The notes: a model not told the origin generated them from the sequence alone. 64,000 nucleotides of DNA from Bacillus sp. FJAT-27445 (GCF_001510665.1 NZ_LMTI01000001.1:839849-903848), one strand, 5' to 3'; counted from the stretch's first letter, positions 53,949 through 62,436 are shown. Translations and numbers: made by a program.

Positions 53949-53956
53949 CTTTCCCT

Positions 53957-54517
53957 ATGTTGAAAAAACGTGATCTCAATGATTGCCATGCATTATACGA
54001 CCTTATCACCCATCCGGATGTATTCCCATTTGTTCGGCACAAAGCCCATTCTTATGATGAATTTCTCTTTTTAACAAAACAAACAATCGAAGCCGAAGAG
54101 CGCGGCGAGGTCATATCCCGTACCATCCTCGATGAGTGGGGAACGCCGATTGGCACTATATCCTTGTTCGATATTGAATCAAATGCAGGATTTCTAGGAA
54201 CATGGCTTGGCAAGCCTTTCCATGGACGCGGCTTTAATAGCCTCGCCAAGGAAGCATTCTTTCAAGAAGCATTTTATGAGCTTGGCATTGAAACCGTCTT
54301 TATGAGAATCAGGAAAGCTAATCTGCGTTCGCTTAAAGCCGCGGAAAAGTTGCCATACACAGTAAAGGCAAATGAAACCAGGCCTAATCTCTATAGCCAA
54401 TTGAATTCTACAGAACATATTTTCGACTTATATGAAGTCCCAAAAGACCAATATTCCTTCCATTTAATGAGGAACCAAGCCTTTACCCAGGAGGAAAGCA
54501 AGCTTCTGGAAGCATAA
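53957..54517 (+). CDS. GNAT family acetyltransferase (YdaF/RimL-like)
   Basis: The 186-residue protein starts MLKKRDLNDCHALYDLITHP, followed by GTISLFDIESNAGFLGTWLG, GRGFNSLAKEAFF (acetyl-CoA loop) and FMRIRKANLRSLKAAEKL. This is the RimL/YdaF pattern that acetylates ribosomal-protein or other N-termini. The ATG at 53957 is 8 bases after GGAGGG. It lies directly behind the tRNA-like leader, and a strong terminator follows. Confidence 0.83.
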   Translation: MLKKRDLNDCHALYDLITHPDVFPFVRHKAHSYDEFLFLTKQTIEAEERGEVISRTILDEWGTPIGTISLFDIESNAGFLGTWLGKPFHGRGFNSLAKEAFFQEAFYELGIETVFMRIRKANLRSLKAAEKLPYTVKANETRPNLYSQLNSTEHIFDLYEVPKDQYSFHLMRNQAFTQEESKLLEA

Positions 54518-54556
54518 AAAAACCAAACCGCCGGAAATGGGCGGTTTGGTTTTTTG
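54517..54556. terminator. Bidirectional terminator after the GNAT gene
   Basis: AAACCAAACCGCC and GGCGGTTTGGTTT form a 13-bp stem with A/T runs on both sides. Confidence 0.85.
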
Positions 54557-54618
54557 TTAACGGTTTACATAATAATGTTATGGTAAGACTCGTTTGAAGA
54601 ATATGACCCTTTACCAAA

Positions 54619-55392
54619 TCATATTCTGTTAATTTTACCCAAAACATCCAGCCCACCCGTAACCGGAATAATGCTTCCTGTTATGAAATCAGATTTTTCG
54701 TCGGCCAGGAATCCGATCACACGGGCGATATCTTCACCAGTACCCGGTCTTCCGACAGGGGCATTTAATTCTGTGTTCCCCACTGCTTCCTCTATTTTTT
54801 GTTCTTTCCAATCGGCAACGATATCACCTGGGCACACCATATTGGCAGTTATTCCGTTTGCTGCCTCCTCCAGCGCGATTGTTCTTGTCAGCGAGGCAAG
54901 CCCGGTTTTTGCGGCGGCGAATGCAGAACGGTAAATCCAGCCCGGCGCATTTTCGACTCTGTCAAACCCAAGGGTGATAATCCTGCCCCAGCCTCGAGCC
55001 CGCATATGAGGCAAAAGCAATTTTGAAAGATAAAAGGCAGATGAAAGATTCCCATTCAGAATTGAGTTCCATTCCTCGAATGTATAGTCTGTCACCCCTT
55101 TCCTATCATGTATGTATGGACCTGCATTATGGATGAATATATCGAGGGATGGATAATGCTCGAGCGCAGTGGAAACAATGCTACTGCAATCTTCCTCTCT
55201 TGACACATCCCCCTGGGCGAGAATACATTTTACAGCATATTCGGTAGCAATGAAGTCAGCAAGCGATTCAGCTGCTTGCCGACTAGAACGGTAATTAATT
55301 ACAAGGTCGTATCCTTTTTCCGCCAAATGAAGAGCGGTCATTTTTCCAATCCCGGCAGCACCCCCGGTAATTAGCGCTGTCCTTTTTACCAT
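54619..55392 (-). CDS. Short-chain dehydrogenase/reductase with altered active site
   Basis: The 257-residue Rossmann-fold protein has the NAD(P) loop TGGAAGIGK and the NAG motif (HNAGPY). Its catalytic positions differ from the family. The usual YxxxK is Phe158-x3-Lys162 (SAFAAAKTG), and the usual catalytic Ser segment reads ITLGFDR. Tyr154 (WIYRSAF) lies nearby. The C-terminal GRPGTGEDIARVIGFL and ITGSIIPVTGG are normal. Either another residue acts or it is not a standard dehydrogenase. The ATG at 55392 follows TAGGGGGGGAG. Confidence 0.82.
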   Translation of the reverse strand: MVKRTALITGGAAGIGKMTALHLAEKGYDLVINYRSSRQAAESLADFIATEYAVKCILAQGDVSREEDCSSIVSTALEHYPSLDIFIHNAGPYIHDRKGVTDYTFEEWNSILNGNLSSAFYLSKLLLPHMRARGWGRIITLGFDRVENAPGWIYRSAFAAAKTGLASLTRTIALEEAANGITANMVCPGDIVADWKEQKIEEAVGNTELNAPVGRPGTGEDIARVIGFLADEKSDFITGSIIPVTGGLDVLGKINRI

Positions 55393-55541
55393 CGGCTCCC
55401 CCCCTAATAATCCCTTTGAGTTTTTTAAGAATTCGATTTGGAAAATAGCAAATAAGGAAACTGAACCTTTAGGCGTTTTCATCATAGAATGGTATAGCTA
55501 AGCACGCCTGAATGGCCATGGACTAAGAAAGGATGGTTCAT

Positions 55542-55979
55542 ATGTTCCCTTGGGGATCGTTTCCATTCAATAAAGATATGTCATCGATGATGAAGGACAT
55601 GAAACCTGATTCAATCGAAAAATATGTACGCGAGGCGATTGAAGCCTACCTCCCCAAAGGGTCGGTAGATTCCTTCCAAGTATCAGATGAAGCCCAATCC
55701 AGACACGTGCCGCACGCCCAGGCGCAAGTTTTTTTAACCCATGATTATGTTTATGCGAGAATTCCGATTTCAGAAGATTCGATGGAAAGTATCCGCCTTT
55801 TCCATACCTCTAATCAGCTGTTTATTGAGAATATCCCTGAGCAGGGCCAGAAACAGGCATACGAACTGCCTGCTGTTGTAAAGAAAAAAGGAGCAACGGC
55901 AAGTGTCCGAGACGGCATCCTCGAAATAAAGCTTATTAGGGCCTTTGACGTGCAGATGTCTGAAATCAATCTTATGTAA
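55542..55979 (+). CDS. Hsp20/alpha-crystallin-like protein (GerT/CotM-type)
   Basis: The 145-residue protein begins MFPWGSFPFNKDMSSMMKDM, with an ACD-like beta domain in the second half (YVYARIPISEDSMESIRLF, SNQLFIENIP, then ASVRDGILEIKL). The N-terminus recalls small spore-coat Hsp20 relatives such as GerT and CotM of B. subtilis. The likely role is in the spore coat or germination. The ATG at 55542 follows AAAGGATGG; one at 55533 overlaps that site. Confidence 0.65.
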   Translation: MFPWGSFPFNKDMSSMMKDMKPDSIEKYVREAIEAYLPKGSVDSFQVSDEAQSRHVPHAQAQVFLTHDYVYARIPISEDSMESIRLFHTSNQLFIENIPEQGQKQAYELPAVVKKKGATASVRDGILEIKLIRAFDVQMSEINLM

Positions 55980-56030
55980 TACGTTCTGCCCTATCCATCC
56001 CAATTCGGTTCTAAAACTTATTACAAAGGC

Positions 56031-56303
56031 TCATCCTAATTCCTCTATGATGATGGCATGAAGCTCGATAAGTTCCATCTTTGCTTCTTTTTCTAATCCA
56101 GAGTCCAAGATTCTTTTTACCGCATAATAAAATTTAAAATGGATTGGCTTCCTTACCCGGGGATGGGAGTTTTCATCCCTTAATTCCCTTTTTATCGTTT
56201 CTTTAAGTATTACTTCATCGTTACGCCCCTCGTTTTCCAAAAGGCGGTTGTTCCAAATTTTCCGGTATTCATTCAGCAAATGGGAAAAATTCAAATCCGC
56301 CAT
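56031..56303 (-). CDS. Hypothetical helical protein, 90 residues
   Basis: The product is almost all helical and highly charged (RKIWNNRLLENEGRNDEV, IKRELRDENSHPRVRKPIH). It has no membrane segment or cysteine. Start follows GGGGGAGCTGAAGG. It is convergent with the Hsp20-like gene and divergent from the zinc-ribbon gene. I do not recognise the family. Confidence 0.55.
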   Translation of the reverse strand: MADLNFSHLLNEYRKIWNNRLLENEGRNDEVILKETIKRELRDENSHPRVRKPIHFKFYYAVKRILDSGLEKEAKMELIELHAIIIEELG

Positions 56304-56410
56304 TTTCCTTCAGCTCCCCCATAGAATTCCTTATTCAATAAAATTGTACATATTAACCAAACTGTTTGCAAAAAATAGGGGGAACAACACTTTTATTTCA
56401 GGAGGCCACT

Positions 56411-56656
56411 ATGCCGCACCCATATCGATGCCCCAACTGCAAAACGAATCGCAGCCGTTTTAACATCATCGACCAAATAGCCCATTCCGTTAAACTCGAT
56501 CCGTTAACAGGTGATATTAAGTCCGAATACGACAGGGATAACCTTGAACCTTTCCATATCGCCTATTCTGGTCCCGAATACCGAATCCAGTGCGGTGTTT
56601 GCGGCCTGATAGAGGATGAAATAACCTTTATAAAATTTGGCCAATTACCAACATAA
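56411..56656 (+). CDS. Small zinc-ribbon protein
   Basis: The 81-residue product begins [20 protein letters not shown]. It has a second pair in [12 protein letters not shown], so two CxxC pairs form a zinc ribbon across about 50 residues. Homologues in Bacillaceae are sometimes called DNA alkylation repair proteins, without clear support. The ATG at 56411 follows TCAGGAGGCC. Function unknown. Confidence 0.7.
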   Translation: MPHPYRCPNCKTNRSRFNIIDQIAHSVKLDPLTGDIKSEYDRDNLEPFHIAYSGPEYRIQCGVCGLIEDEITFIKFGQLPT

Positions 56657-56672
56657 GGACCCTAGTTCCTTT

Positions 56673-57524
56673 TTAGGATTCCTTATGGCTGTCAGGCAAA
56701 AGTCCATTCCCTTTAATAAATTGAAGAGAATCAATTTTCCAAGGAGCAAAGGGCGAAGAGCGGAAACAGATTATTTCGGTCTTCGCCAAATACCTCCCAC
56801 GGCTTTTCGTATGCCATTCTATTTCAATAGGCAATTGTACAATCAACTCTTCTTCCATATCCTCTGGCCCTACCATAGGCAGCCGGCTGATTTTCACCCC
56901 TTCTACTTCATTAAAAACACTGCTCCACTCCAGTTTTTTTATCGACAATAAGTCAACGATGCGCCGATCTTGCTCTTTGTATCCAGCCACATAATAAGTA
57001 ACCGCTTCATAAGGATTCGCGGAAGCCAGCAATCCTTCGAGCTTTCCCGCTGCCTTATAGACCATCAGCTTGTGTGATAGATCCATCTCCCTTTTGCTAT
57101 GTGTTGAGCTTTTGTAAAAATGGATGCAAAAATGGCCTGGAAACTTATTTTTTAATGCTCCAGCTCCATGCGGCATTCCGTTCATCGAGGCCGCAATCCT
57201 ATTCTTTCCGTGCAAGGCATAGATGGCCCTTCTCTTCCAGCTCCATTTTCCATTGTATATTTTTTTCATGATTGCCGTATCGTTTGAAGTCAATGGCTGA
57301 ACATCGGCATGCCTGCTTCCCGCTCGTCGTTGAACGCGGAATTTAAGGCCAGTCTCCGCATCAACAACTGTAAACTTCGCGTACCTTGGGAAAAGCTTAT
57401 CCGCTTCATGCCAAGGAGCCATTTTTACTTCGGGGCTTCTTGCCAATGAAGTAGTACTTGGCTGATGAAAAAGGATTCCGAACGCTACTAATACCAGGAT
57501 TGTTCTGTTTAACAATCTCTCCAC
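56673..57524 (-). CDS. Secreted protein of unknown function, LD-transpeptidase-like motif
   Basis: The product (about 283 residues from GTG 57524) has an N-terminal signal or anchor (VLVAFGILF). A conserved domain follows with ETGLKFRVQRRAGSRHADVQ, AASMNGMPHGAG and FPGHFCIHF. The His119 ... GHFCIHF (Cys133) arrangement resembles the His...HGC motif of YkuD LD-transpeptidases, but the match is loose. A C-terminal domain of about 120 residues is unassigned. The frame is open to a TTG at 57596; the start is uncertain. Confidence 0.6.
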   Translation of the reverse strand: MERLLNRTILVLVAFGILFHQPSTTSLARSPEVKMAPWHEADKLFPRYAKFTVVDAETGLKFRVQRRAGSRHADVQPLTSNDTAIMKKIYNGKWSWKRRAIYALHGKNRIAASMNGMPHGAGALKNKFPGHFCIHFYKSSTHSKREMDLSHKLMVYKAAGKLEGLLASANPYEAVTYYVAGYKEQDRRIVDLLSIKKLEWSSVFNEVEGVKISRLPMVGPEDMEEELIVQLPIEIEWHTKSRGRYLAKTEIICFRSSPFAPWKIDSLQFIKGNGLLPDSHKES

Positions 57525-57671
57525 CCATCCCTTGATGTAATATGCAATAAAGAAAGTTTCCCACCCTGCCACCCACTTCATACCATTAAATTGCAAAGAA
57601 GGGTTTTCATATTAAGTAAGCTTGCGAATTAAATGGGTTATCCAGTGTGAATTATCGGAATTTTTAGATAA

Positions 57672-57742
57672 GGGCGAATGAAGACAAGAATGGGGTGAAT
57701 AAATCATAGAATGAGGTGAATAAATCAATAAATGAGGCGAAT
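57672..57742. repeat. Four-unit 21-bp-period array with GGGCGAAT core
   Basis: Cores GGGCGAAT, GGGTGAAT, AGGTGAAT and AGGCGAAT start at 57672, 57693, 57714 and 57735, exactly 21 bp apart. It is the reverse-orientation twin of the array at 4817-4887. It lies in the 366-bp gap upstream of the secreted-protein gene. Confidence 0.8.
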
Positions 57743-57769
57743 AAAAATATGTTCTTGCCTAAAAGCCAG

Positions 57770-57865
57770 TTGAAGACCGCTTCGACTGGTTTTCTAACAT
57801 AAAACGATCTTCAACACATTTTTTCACAGATGAAGGCCGTTTCGACCACCTTTTAACAAACGCCC
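57770..57865. repeat. Two imperfect direct repeats 60 bp apart
   Basis: TGAAGACCGCTTCGAC (57771) and TGAAGGCCGTTTCGAC (57831) are both followed by a short stretch with TTTT and TAAC. No coding sequence is visible. Downstream, CGCCCCCGTTC/GAACGGAGGCG (57861-57885) forms a terminator-like hairpin. Confidence 0.5.
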
Positions 57866-57890
57866 CCGTTCAAGGAACGGAGGCGAAGAT

Positions 57891-58067
57891 TCAATCTTTT
57901 TCATGATTATGGATATATTCCCTTGCCTTATCAATACCGATAGCGATTGCTTTCCCTTCATCATTACCATCCTCGAGCAGCGCATTGGCAATGTCAATGG
58001 CTTTCTCCCGGACATCTGGGTCGAGGTTTTTCATTGAAACCGGATAGTCGTCTTTTGTTCATGGCAT
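57891..58067 (-). pseudogene. Small conserved protein (YdaT N-terminal-like) with TGA at codon 3
   Basis: Read from the ATG at 58067 behind AAGGAG, the frame gives M-P-stop-TKDDYPVSMKNLDPDV and continues as a conserved helical protein to 57891. Relatives I recall start MPW followed by (K/N)xDYPxSMKNL, so TGA here replaces a TGG tryptophan codon. Translation could restart at the ATG 58034 to give 47 residues (MKNLDPDVREKAIDIANALL). It is therefore a nonsense allele or a sequencing error; function unknown. Confidence 0.6.
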
Positions 58068-58136
58068 AGGCTGACCAACTCCTTTTTTGAGGGATACTTA
58101 TAAATCAATACCCCTTTACAAGGAAGCAAAACCAGC

Positions 58137-59063
58137 TTACTTGCCCTCCTCTAGGCTCAATAGCTGCCGGCTGATACGATCCCATTCAATATTTTCGCCA
58201 ATTAGAACGAGATTCAACGGCATGTTCATATCCTCCCTGAAATAAGAAGGCATCCCGTATGAAAACTGAAAAAGGTCTGGATAAACGGAACCCTTGAATT
58301 TTATATATCCCTTAATCCTATATACAGTGTCCGGCAGCCTTCTAAGGAAGTCCTCAAACTCATCCCTGCTTACAGGATTGCTAAAGGTATGGACAAATGC
58401 AGAAAGGCCAAGGTCGTGAGTATGGAAGTGGCCATCCCCGGAAATCGAATTCTCACGTTTATAGAAAAGTTTCCGGATATCCTTAATCGGAACTTTTGAA
58501 AAATTAGTCAGGATGCATTTTGCATGCGGATTTAAACCTTGAAGGCTAATGGCTACTTCCGCTTGTTCTTTTTCAGATAAGTCACTGGCTTTATTTACGA
58601 TCAGATAATCCGCATGCCTCACCTGTTCAATCAGAAGCTGCTGCAGCTGCGGACCCATCTGTTGCCTTTCAAGCCACCGCCGCCCATCAACTGTTGAAAT
58701 AATTCCTTTCACTTGGAGCTTATCCGCAAACAGAGGGGATAGCATCGCATCTAGGACCTCGACGGGGTGTGCTGCCCCGGTTGTTTCAACGTAAACCGCA
58801 TCGGGTTTTTCGATATGGAGCAGACCTTGAAGCTGGGCTTCTACCTGGCCGCTGATCGTGCAGCAAATGCAGCCACCCAATAGTTCCTTTAGCGCCACAT
58901 CTTCTCCAACTTCATCGGAATCAATAGATATGTTTCCGAGTTCATTCATCATAACAGCCACTTTCCTGCCATTGTCCCGCTCGTCCTCAAGAAGCCTTTT
59001 TAATAAGGTCGTCTTCCCGCTCCCAAGGAAACCGGATAGGATATAAATTTCTGTCCGTTTCAT
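58137..59063 (-). CDS. CobW/G3E family GTP-binding metallochaperone
   Basis: The 308-residue protein has P-loop GFLGSGKTTLL, the metal-binding GGCICC (CxCC), and MMNELGNISID with VETTGAAHPVEV as switch regions. The base motif is NKASDL. The CobW C-terminal domain starts at about residue 205. Such proteins insert Zn, Co or Fe into target enzymes. No zinc uptake gene or Zur-like box lies beside it. The ATG at 59063 follows AAGGGGAG, 23 bp after the upstream gene. Confidence 0.88.
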   Translation of the reverse strand: MKRTEIYILSGFLGSGKTTLLKRLLEDERDNGRKVAVMMNELGNISIDSDEVGEDVALKELLGGCICCTISGQVEAQLQGLLHIEKPDAVYVETTGAAHPVEVLDAMLSPLFADKLQVKGIISTVDGRRWLERQQMGPQLQQLLIEQVRHADYLIVNKASDLSEKEQAEVAISLQGLNPHAKCILTNFSKVPIKDIRKLFYKRENSISGDGHFHTHDLGLSAFVHTFSNPVSRDEFEDFLRRLPDTVYRIKGYIKFKGSVYPDLFQFSYGMPSYFREDMNMPLNLVLIGENIEWDRISRQLLSLEEGK

Positions 59064-59086
59064 TTTACTCCCCTTCATAAATCCCA

Positions 59087-59473
59087 CTATTCAAGCTCTT
59101 CAAGCATTTCCTTTACCATCGCTTCAGCCATTTCTTGAATCTTATTTTCATCCTTTTCTGTCAAATACCCAGTTTTTTGGAACCATTCTTCTTTGCACTT
59201 CCATACAGGGATGTACCCGTTTGGAAAATAATCTTCTTCATTCTCTAGGCCAATTTCAATAAACGATTCATAGTCGTCATTAAAGCATTCACCTTCAGGC
59301 TGCTTTTTTCCTTTTTTCGAACGGATCAGTTCAAGGACCAATTTTTGTCCGAGGGCTGCAAATTCAGGCTGGTATCTGGTTTGTAATGCTTTGCATACTC
59401 TCTCGCACGCGCTTTCCAGATCCAAAATCACTTCTTTGAGCCTATCGTCAAAATGGATGATTTGCTTCAACAA
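59087..59473 (-). CDS. Hypothetical acidic protein, 128 residues
   Basis: The helical, acidic product starts at one of two tandem TTG codons behind GGGGTGAG. It has two cysteines (ACERVCKAL) in the N-terminal helix and DYFPNGYIPVWKCKEEWF in the middle. The C-terminus is a charged helix (EMAEAMVKEMLEELE). I do not recognise the family. It is in one unit with the CobW gene. A promoter-like TATAAA lies at about 59570. Confidence 0.55.
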   Translation of the reverse strand: MLKQIIHFDDRLKEVILDLESACERVCKALQTRYQPEFAALGQKLVLELIRSKKGKKQPEGECFNDDYESFIEIGLENEEDYFPNGYIPVWKCKEEWFQKTGYLTEKDENKIQEMAEAMVKEMLEELE

Positions 59474-59626
59474 TTCTCACCCCGTTTTTACACTCTTGGT
59501 TCACCTGGGCGGCGTTTTAGCCGTCAGTTTCCCCTCTTGACAGATGAGGAACTATCTAAGCTCACATTTTATAGCATTTCCCTGCGACTTACAAACCTTT
59601 AGGCTTTTAGGCGCTTAAGCATGAAC

Positions 59627-59654
59627 AAAACCCGGCTAACAAAGTAGCCGGGCC
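59627..59654 (-). terminator. Terminator of the ctpB-like gene
   Basis: GCCCGGCTA and TAGCCGGGT pair, with TTTTG following on the minus strand. Confidence 0.75.
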
Positions 59655-59660
59655 TAATTG

Positions 59661-61163
59661 TTATTTCAATTCCTTTTTCAATACCTCAATCGCTTTTTTA
59701 AGCTGAGGGTCATCTTTAATGATTTTTTCCTGGAGGAGTTCAATGATTCTTTGAGTGGTACTCCCAGTGACAGCGCCAGTTTCCGGAAGCTTATTTGCTG
59801 CCTGGAATGCTTTTACAGCATTTTCTGTTTTTTCATCGAAAAAGCCGTCTGTACTTCCCGGGCTAAACCCTAGTACCTCCAGCATTTGTTGAGCCGTTTT
59901 TACATCATTTGAAGAGCCACCTTTTTTCAGTTCAAGCTTTGGATCGAGATAAGGCAGGTTGTAATAGTCGGGGACGGCTACTTTGTGATCAGGTTCAATC
60001 CCCTTTTTGTGAATCCAGTTCCCGTGTGGTGTAAGCCATTTCGCTGTTGTGAATTTCACGTTTGATCCGTCCGGGAAATCCGCCACTGTCTGTACAGTTC
60101 CTTTGCCAAAGGATTTTTCGCCGACTAACGGAACATTCGCAGACTCTTTCACAGCCCCAGCAAGGATTTCAGAGGCACTCGCACTCCCACTGTCAATAAG
60201 GACAACAAGAGGAAAATCTGGGTTTCCTTCATTTTGAGACTTATATTCCTTGACGGTTCCATCCCGCTCTTCCACCTTGAATAGGAGCTTTCCCTCAGGG
60301 ACGAACATGCTTGATATGGCTACCGCCTGTTCAAGAAGGCCACCGGGATTCTGGCGCAAATCAAGGATTAAGCCCTTCATTCCCTTTTCCTGGAGGCTAT
60401 TCAATGTATCGACAAGTTCCTTAGATGTATTGGTAGAAAAAGTAGTAATCTGGACTTTGGCGATGCCATCGGCAACCATTTCCCCATGTACTGTTTCAAT
60501 TGGAATCTCATCTCTAATGATTGGAACCTTAATCGTTCCTTCCACTCCAGACCGTTGGATGGTCAATTCGACCTTGGTACCCTTTTCTCCTCTAATCAGC
60601 ATGACAGCCTGGGTGGAGGACATTCCCTGGATGCTTTTCCCATCGACCGATAGGACAATGTCCTTGGGCTTTAGGCCAGCTTTTTCAGCAGGGGAACCTT
60701 TTAGTGGAGAAACAATCATGATATGGCCGTCTTTCTCCTGAATTTCAGCCCCAATTCCCTCAAACGATGAAGAAACACTATGCTGGAATTGCTTGGCGTC
60801 CTCTTCGTCCATATAAGTGGAATAAGGATCATCTAATGCCTGAACCATGCCATTGATAGCACCATTGATGACTTTATCCTCATCAATGTCCTGAAAATAG
60901 CCTTTCTTCAAGGTATCATAGGCCTTGTATAGCTTCGCAAATTCATCCCGTTCGGAACTTCCCCCAATTATGACGGGATGGCTTACCTTACCGAACGATA
61001 GCGCAAAAGCTGTAATTCCTGATGCCATTACAACAAGGAATAGAAGAAGCATAATAAAATAAGGCATTTTCATCCGTATAATTGCAGTCTTCTTCTGTTG
61101 CCCTGCAGGCTGCTCCTGTTCCTGTACTGAATTTTGTTCGTCCACAGCTTTCACCACTTCCAT
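59661..61163 (-). CDS. S41 family C-terminal processing protease (CtpA/CtpB-like)
   Basis: The product (about 500 residues) has a membrane anchor (about 35-58), a PDZ domain (about 125-200; SPLKGSPAEKAGLKPKDIVL), the S41 catalytic core and a C-terminal peptidoglycan-binding domain (about 425-485). The catalytic Ser is in SGSASASEILAG and the Lys in EKSFGKGTVQ. CtpB proteases cut SpoIVFA in sporulation signalling. This domain layout with PG-binding tail is common to Bacillus CtpA and CtpB, so the paralogue is undecided. The start (ATG 61163) is tentative. Confidence 0.9.
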   Translation of the reverse strand: MEVVKAVDEQNSVQEQEQPAGQQKKTAIIRMKMPYFIMLLLFLVVMASGITAFALSFGKVSHPVIIGGSSERDEFAKLYKAYDTLKKGYFQDIDEDKVINGAINGMVQALDDPYSTYMDEEDAKQFQHSVSSSFEGIGAEIQEKDGHIMIVSPLKGSPAEKAGLKPKDIVLSVDGKSIQGMSSTQAVMLIRGEKGTKVELTIQRSGVEGTIKVPIIRDEIPIETVHGEMVADGIAKVQITTFSTNTSKELVDTLNSLQEKGMKGLILDLRQNPGGLLEQAVAISSMFVPEGKLLFKVEERDGTVKEYKSQNEGNPDFPLVVLIDSGSASASEILAGAVKESANVPLVGEKSFGKGTVQTVADFPDGSNVKFTTAKWLTPHGNWIHKKGIEPDHKVAVPDYYNLPYLDPKLELKKGGSSNDVKTAQQMLEVLGFSPGSTDGFFDEKTENAVKAFQAANKLPETGAVTGSTTQRIIELLQEKIIKDDPQLKKAIEVLKKELK

Positions 61164-61394
61164 TTTCCGTAAAAATAAAAATACAAACCTTATCAATTAG
61201 AATACCATTTTTTTAAAATAATGGACAAAGAAATATTCGTGAAAGATTACATAAACCGTTAAGTATCCCTGTATCCTTCAGGTAGTTTTTACAAAATCCT
61301 TCGTTTCCCCCTTAAAAGTGTAGAGACTTTCGAACACGTTTTTAACGAAAAACCAGGCGTAACCGATAACTTGATTGAACCGTGGTTTCTAAAC

Positions 61395-61425
61395 AGAAAA
61401 GAAAAAGAAACCCGTACAAGGGTTC
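61395..61425 (-). terminator. Terminator of the carboxypeptidase gene
   Basis: AACCC and GGGTT close a short stem on the minus strand, followed by TCTTTTTCTTTTC. Confidence 0.6.
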
Positions 61426-61428
61426 CAT

Positions 61429-62274
61429 CTAAATTTTCTTCACCTGCTGGAAGAATTCCTCCAATGTCCAATTATTTTCATAAATAAACGTTGCAGCTTG
61501 GACCCCTACATAACGGAAATGCCATGGCTCGTACTGATACTGGGTAATGGATTCTTTTCCTTTTGGATAACGAAGGATGAACCCAAATTTGTGGGAGTTA
61601 GCAGCCAGCCATTTGCCTTCAGGGGTTTCTCCGAATTCCTCGGTTAGGTTAAGATTGGTCGATTTAGCCGCAATATCCATTGTAAGCCCTGTTTGATGCT
61701 CGCTCTGGCCTGGAAGAGCTACCGCCTGTGCAGCGATTTCAAGACCTGTTTTGCTTACTTCCGCATCAAATAAATCCTTCTGCCTATCATACGACCGATA
61801 ACCGGAGACCGCAAAAAGCTCGATATTTTCCTCTTTCGCCTTTGCGAACATTTGCTCAATAGCCTTTCCAGCTTCTTGTCTAATCAGGCTTTTCTCTAAA
61901 TCCTGTTCGCTAAAAGAAAATGCGATGTCTGGTTTTACCAAATCGTTCGGCCGATATCCACCGGGAAGAGAAAATTCCTTATTTACGAGCGCAAGGATAT
62001 TATCGGGGTTTTGAATTTCTTTTTTCCCGCCCGCAACGGCAATTTGATTGAAATAGGCAGCCTCAAGTACCGGCCCCTCTTCAACGCTTGCATCTTGGTT
62101 CACAGCCAGATCTGCTTGTCCTTCATTATCGGACGTTGCTTTATCCTCGGGGCCAGATTGGCTTTCCGTGTTGATTTTATCTTTAAGAAAAGGAATTTTC
62201 CTAACAAGATCATCCACTTCGCTGCACCCTGCGAGAAGCATGCAGCTGCTGATAATCAGCAAAGTTTTTTTCAT
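61429..62274 (-). CDS. VanY-type D-alanyl-D-alanine carboxypeptidase lipoprotein
   Basis: The 281-residue protein has a lipobox LLAGC (Cys17), a low-complexity linker, and an M15B peptidase domain from about 140. Metal and catalytic motifs are VSGYRSYDRQ, LPGQSEHQTGLTMDIA (His and Asp ligands) and YEPWHFRYVG (catalytic Glu, ligand His). It trims D-Ala from peptidoglycan stems outside the cell. The ATG at 62274 follows GGGTGGTAAA. Confidence 0.9.
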   Translation of the reverse strand: MKKTLLIISSCMLLAGCSEVDDLVRKIPFLKDKINTESQSGPEDKATSDNEGQADLAVNQDASVEEGPVLEAAYFNQIAVAGGKKEIQNPDNILALVNKEFSLPGGYRPNDLVKPDIAFSFSEQDLEKSLIRQEAGKAIEQMFAKAKEENIELFAVSGYRSYDRQKDLFDAEVSKTGLEIAAQAVALPGQSEHQTGLTMDIAAKSTNLNLTEEFGETPEGKWLAANSHKFGFILRYPKGKESITQYQYEPWHFRYVGVQAATFIYENNWTLEEFFQQVKKI

Positions 62275-62436
62275 TTTTACCACCCATTGTCGACTTTTAT
62301 AATATTTTGGTATCTGATTAGTAGTATAAGGCTCCTTTCCTGCCACGGCAAGGAGAGGCGGCTGTTTTTTTATATCTGCTGATAAGGGACATTATGGATA
62401 TACCCTGTTTTTATTGGGAAATTCCGTTTTAAAAGA

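Noticed and set aside
58059-58061. Selenocysteine recoding of the in-frame TGA
   Set aside because: The position is codon 3, no SECIS-type hairpin is evident, and family members carry Trp here as I recall. A nonsense change is simpler.
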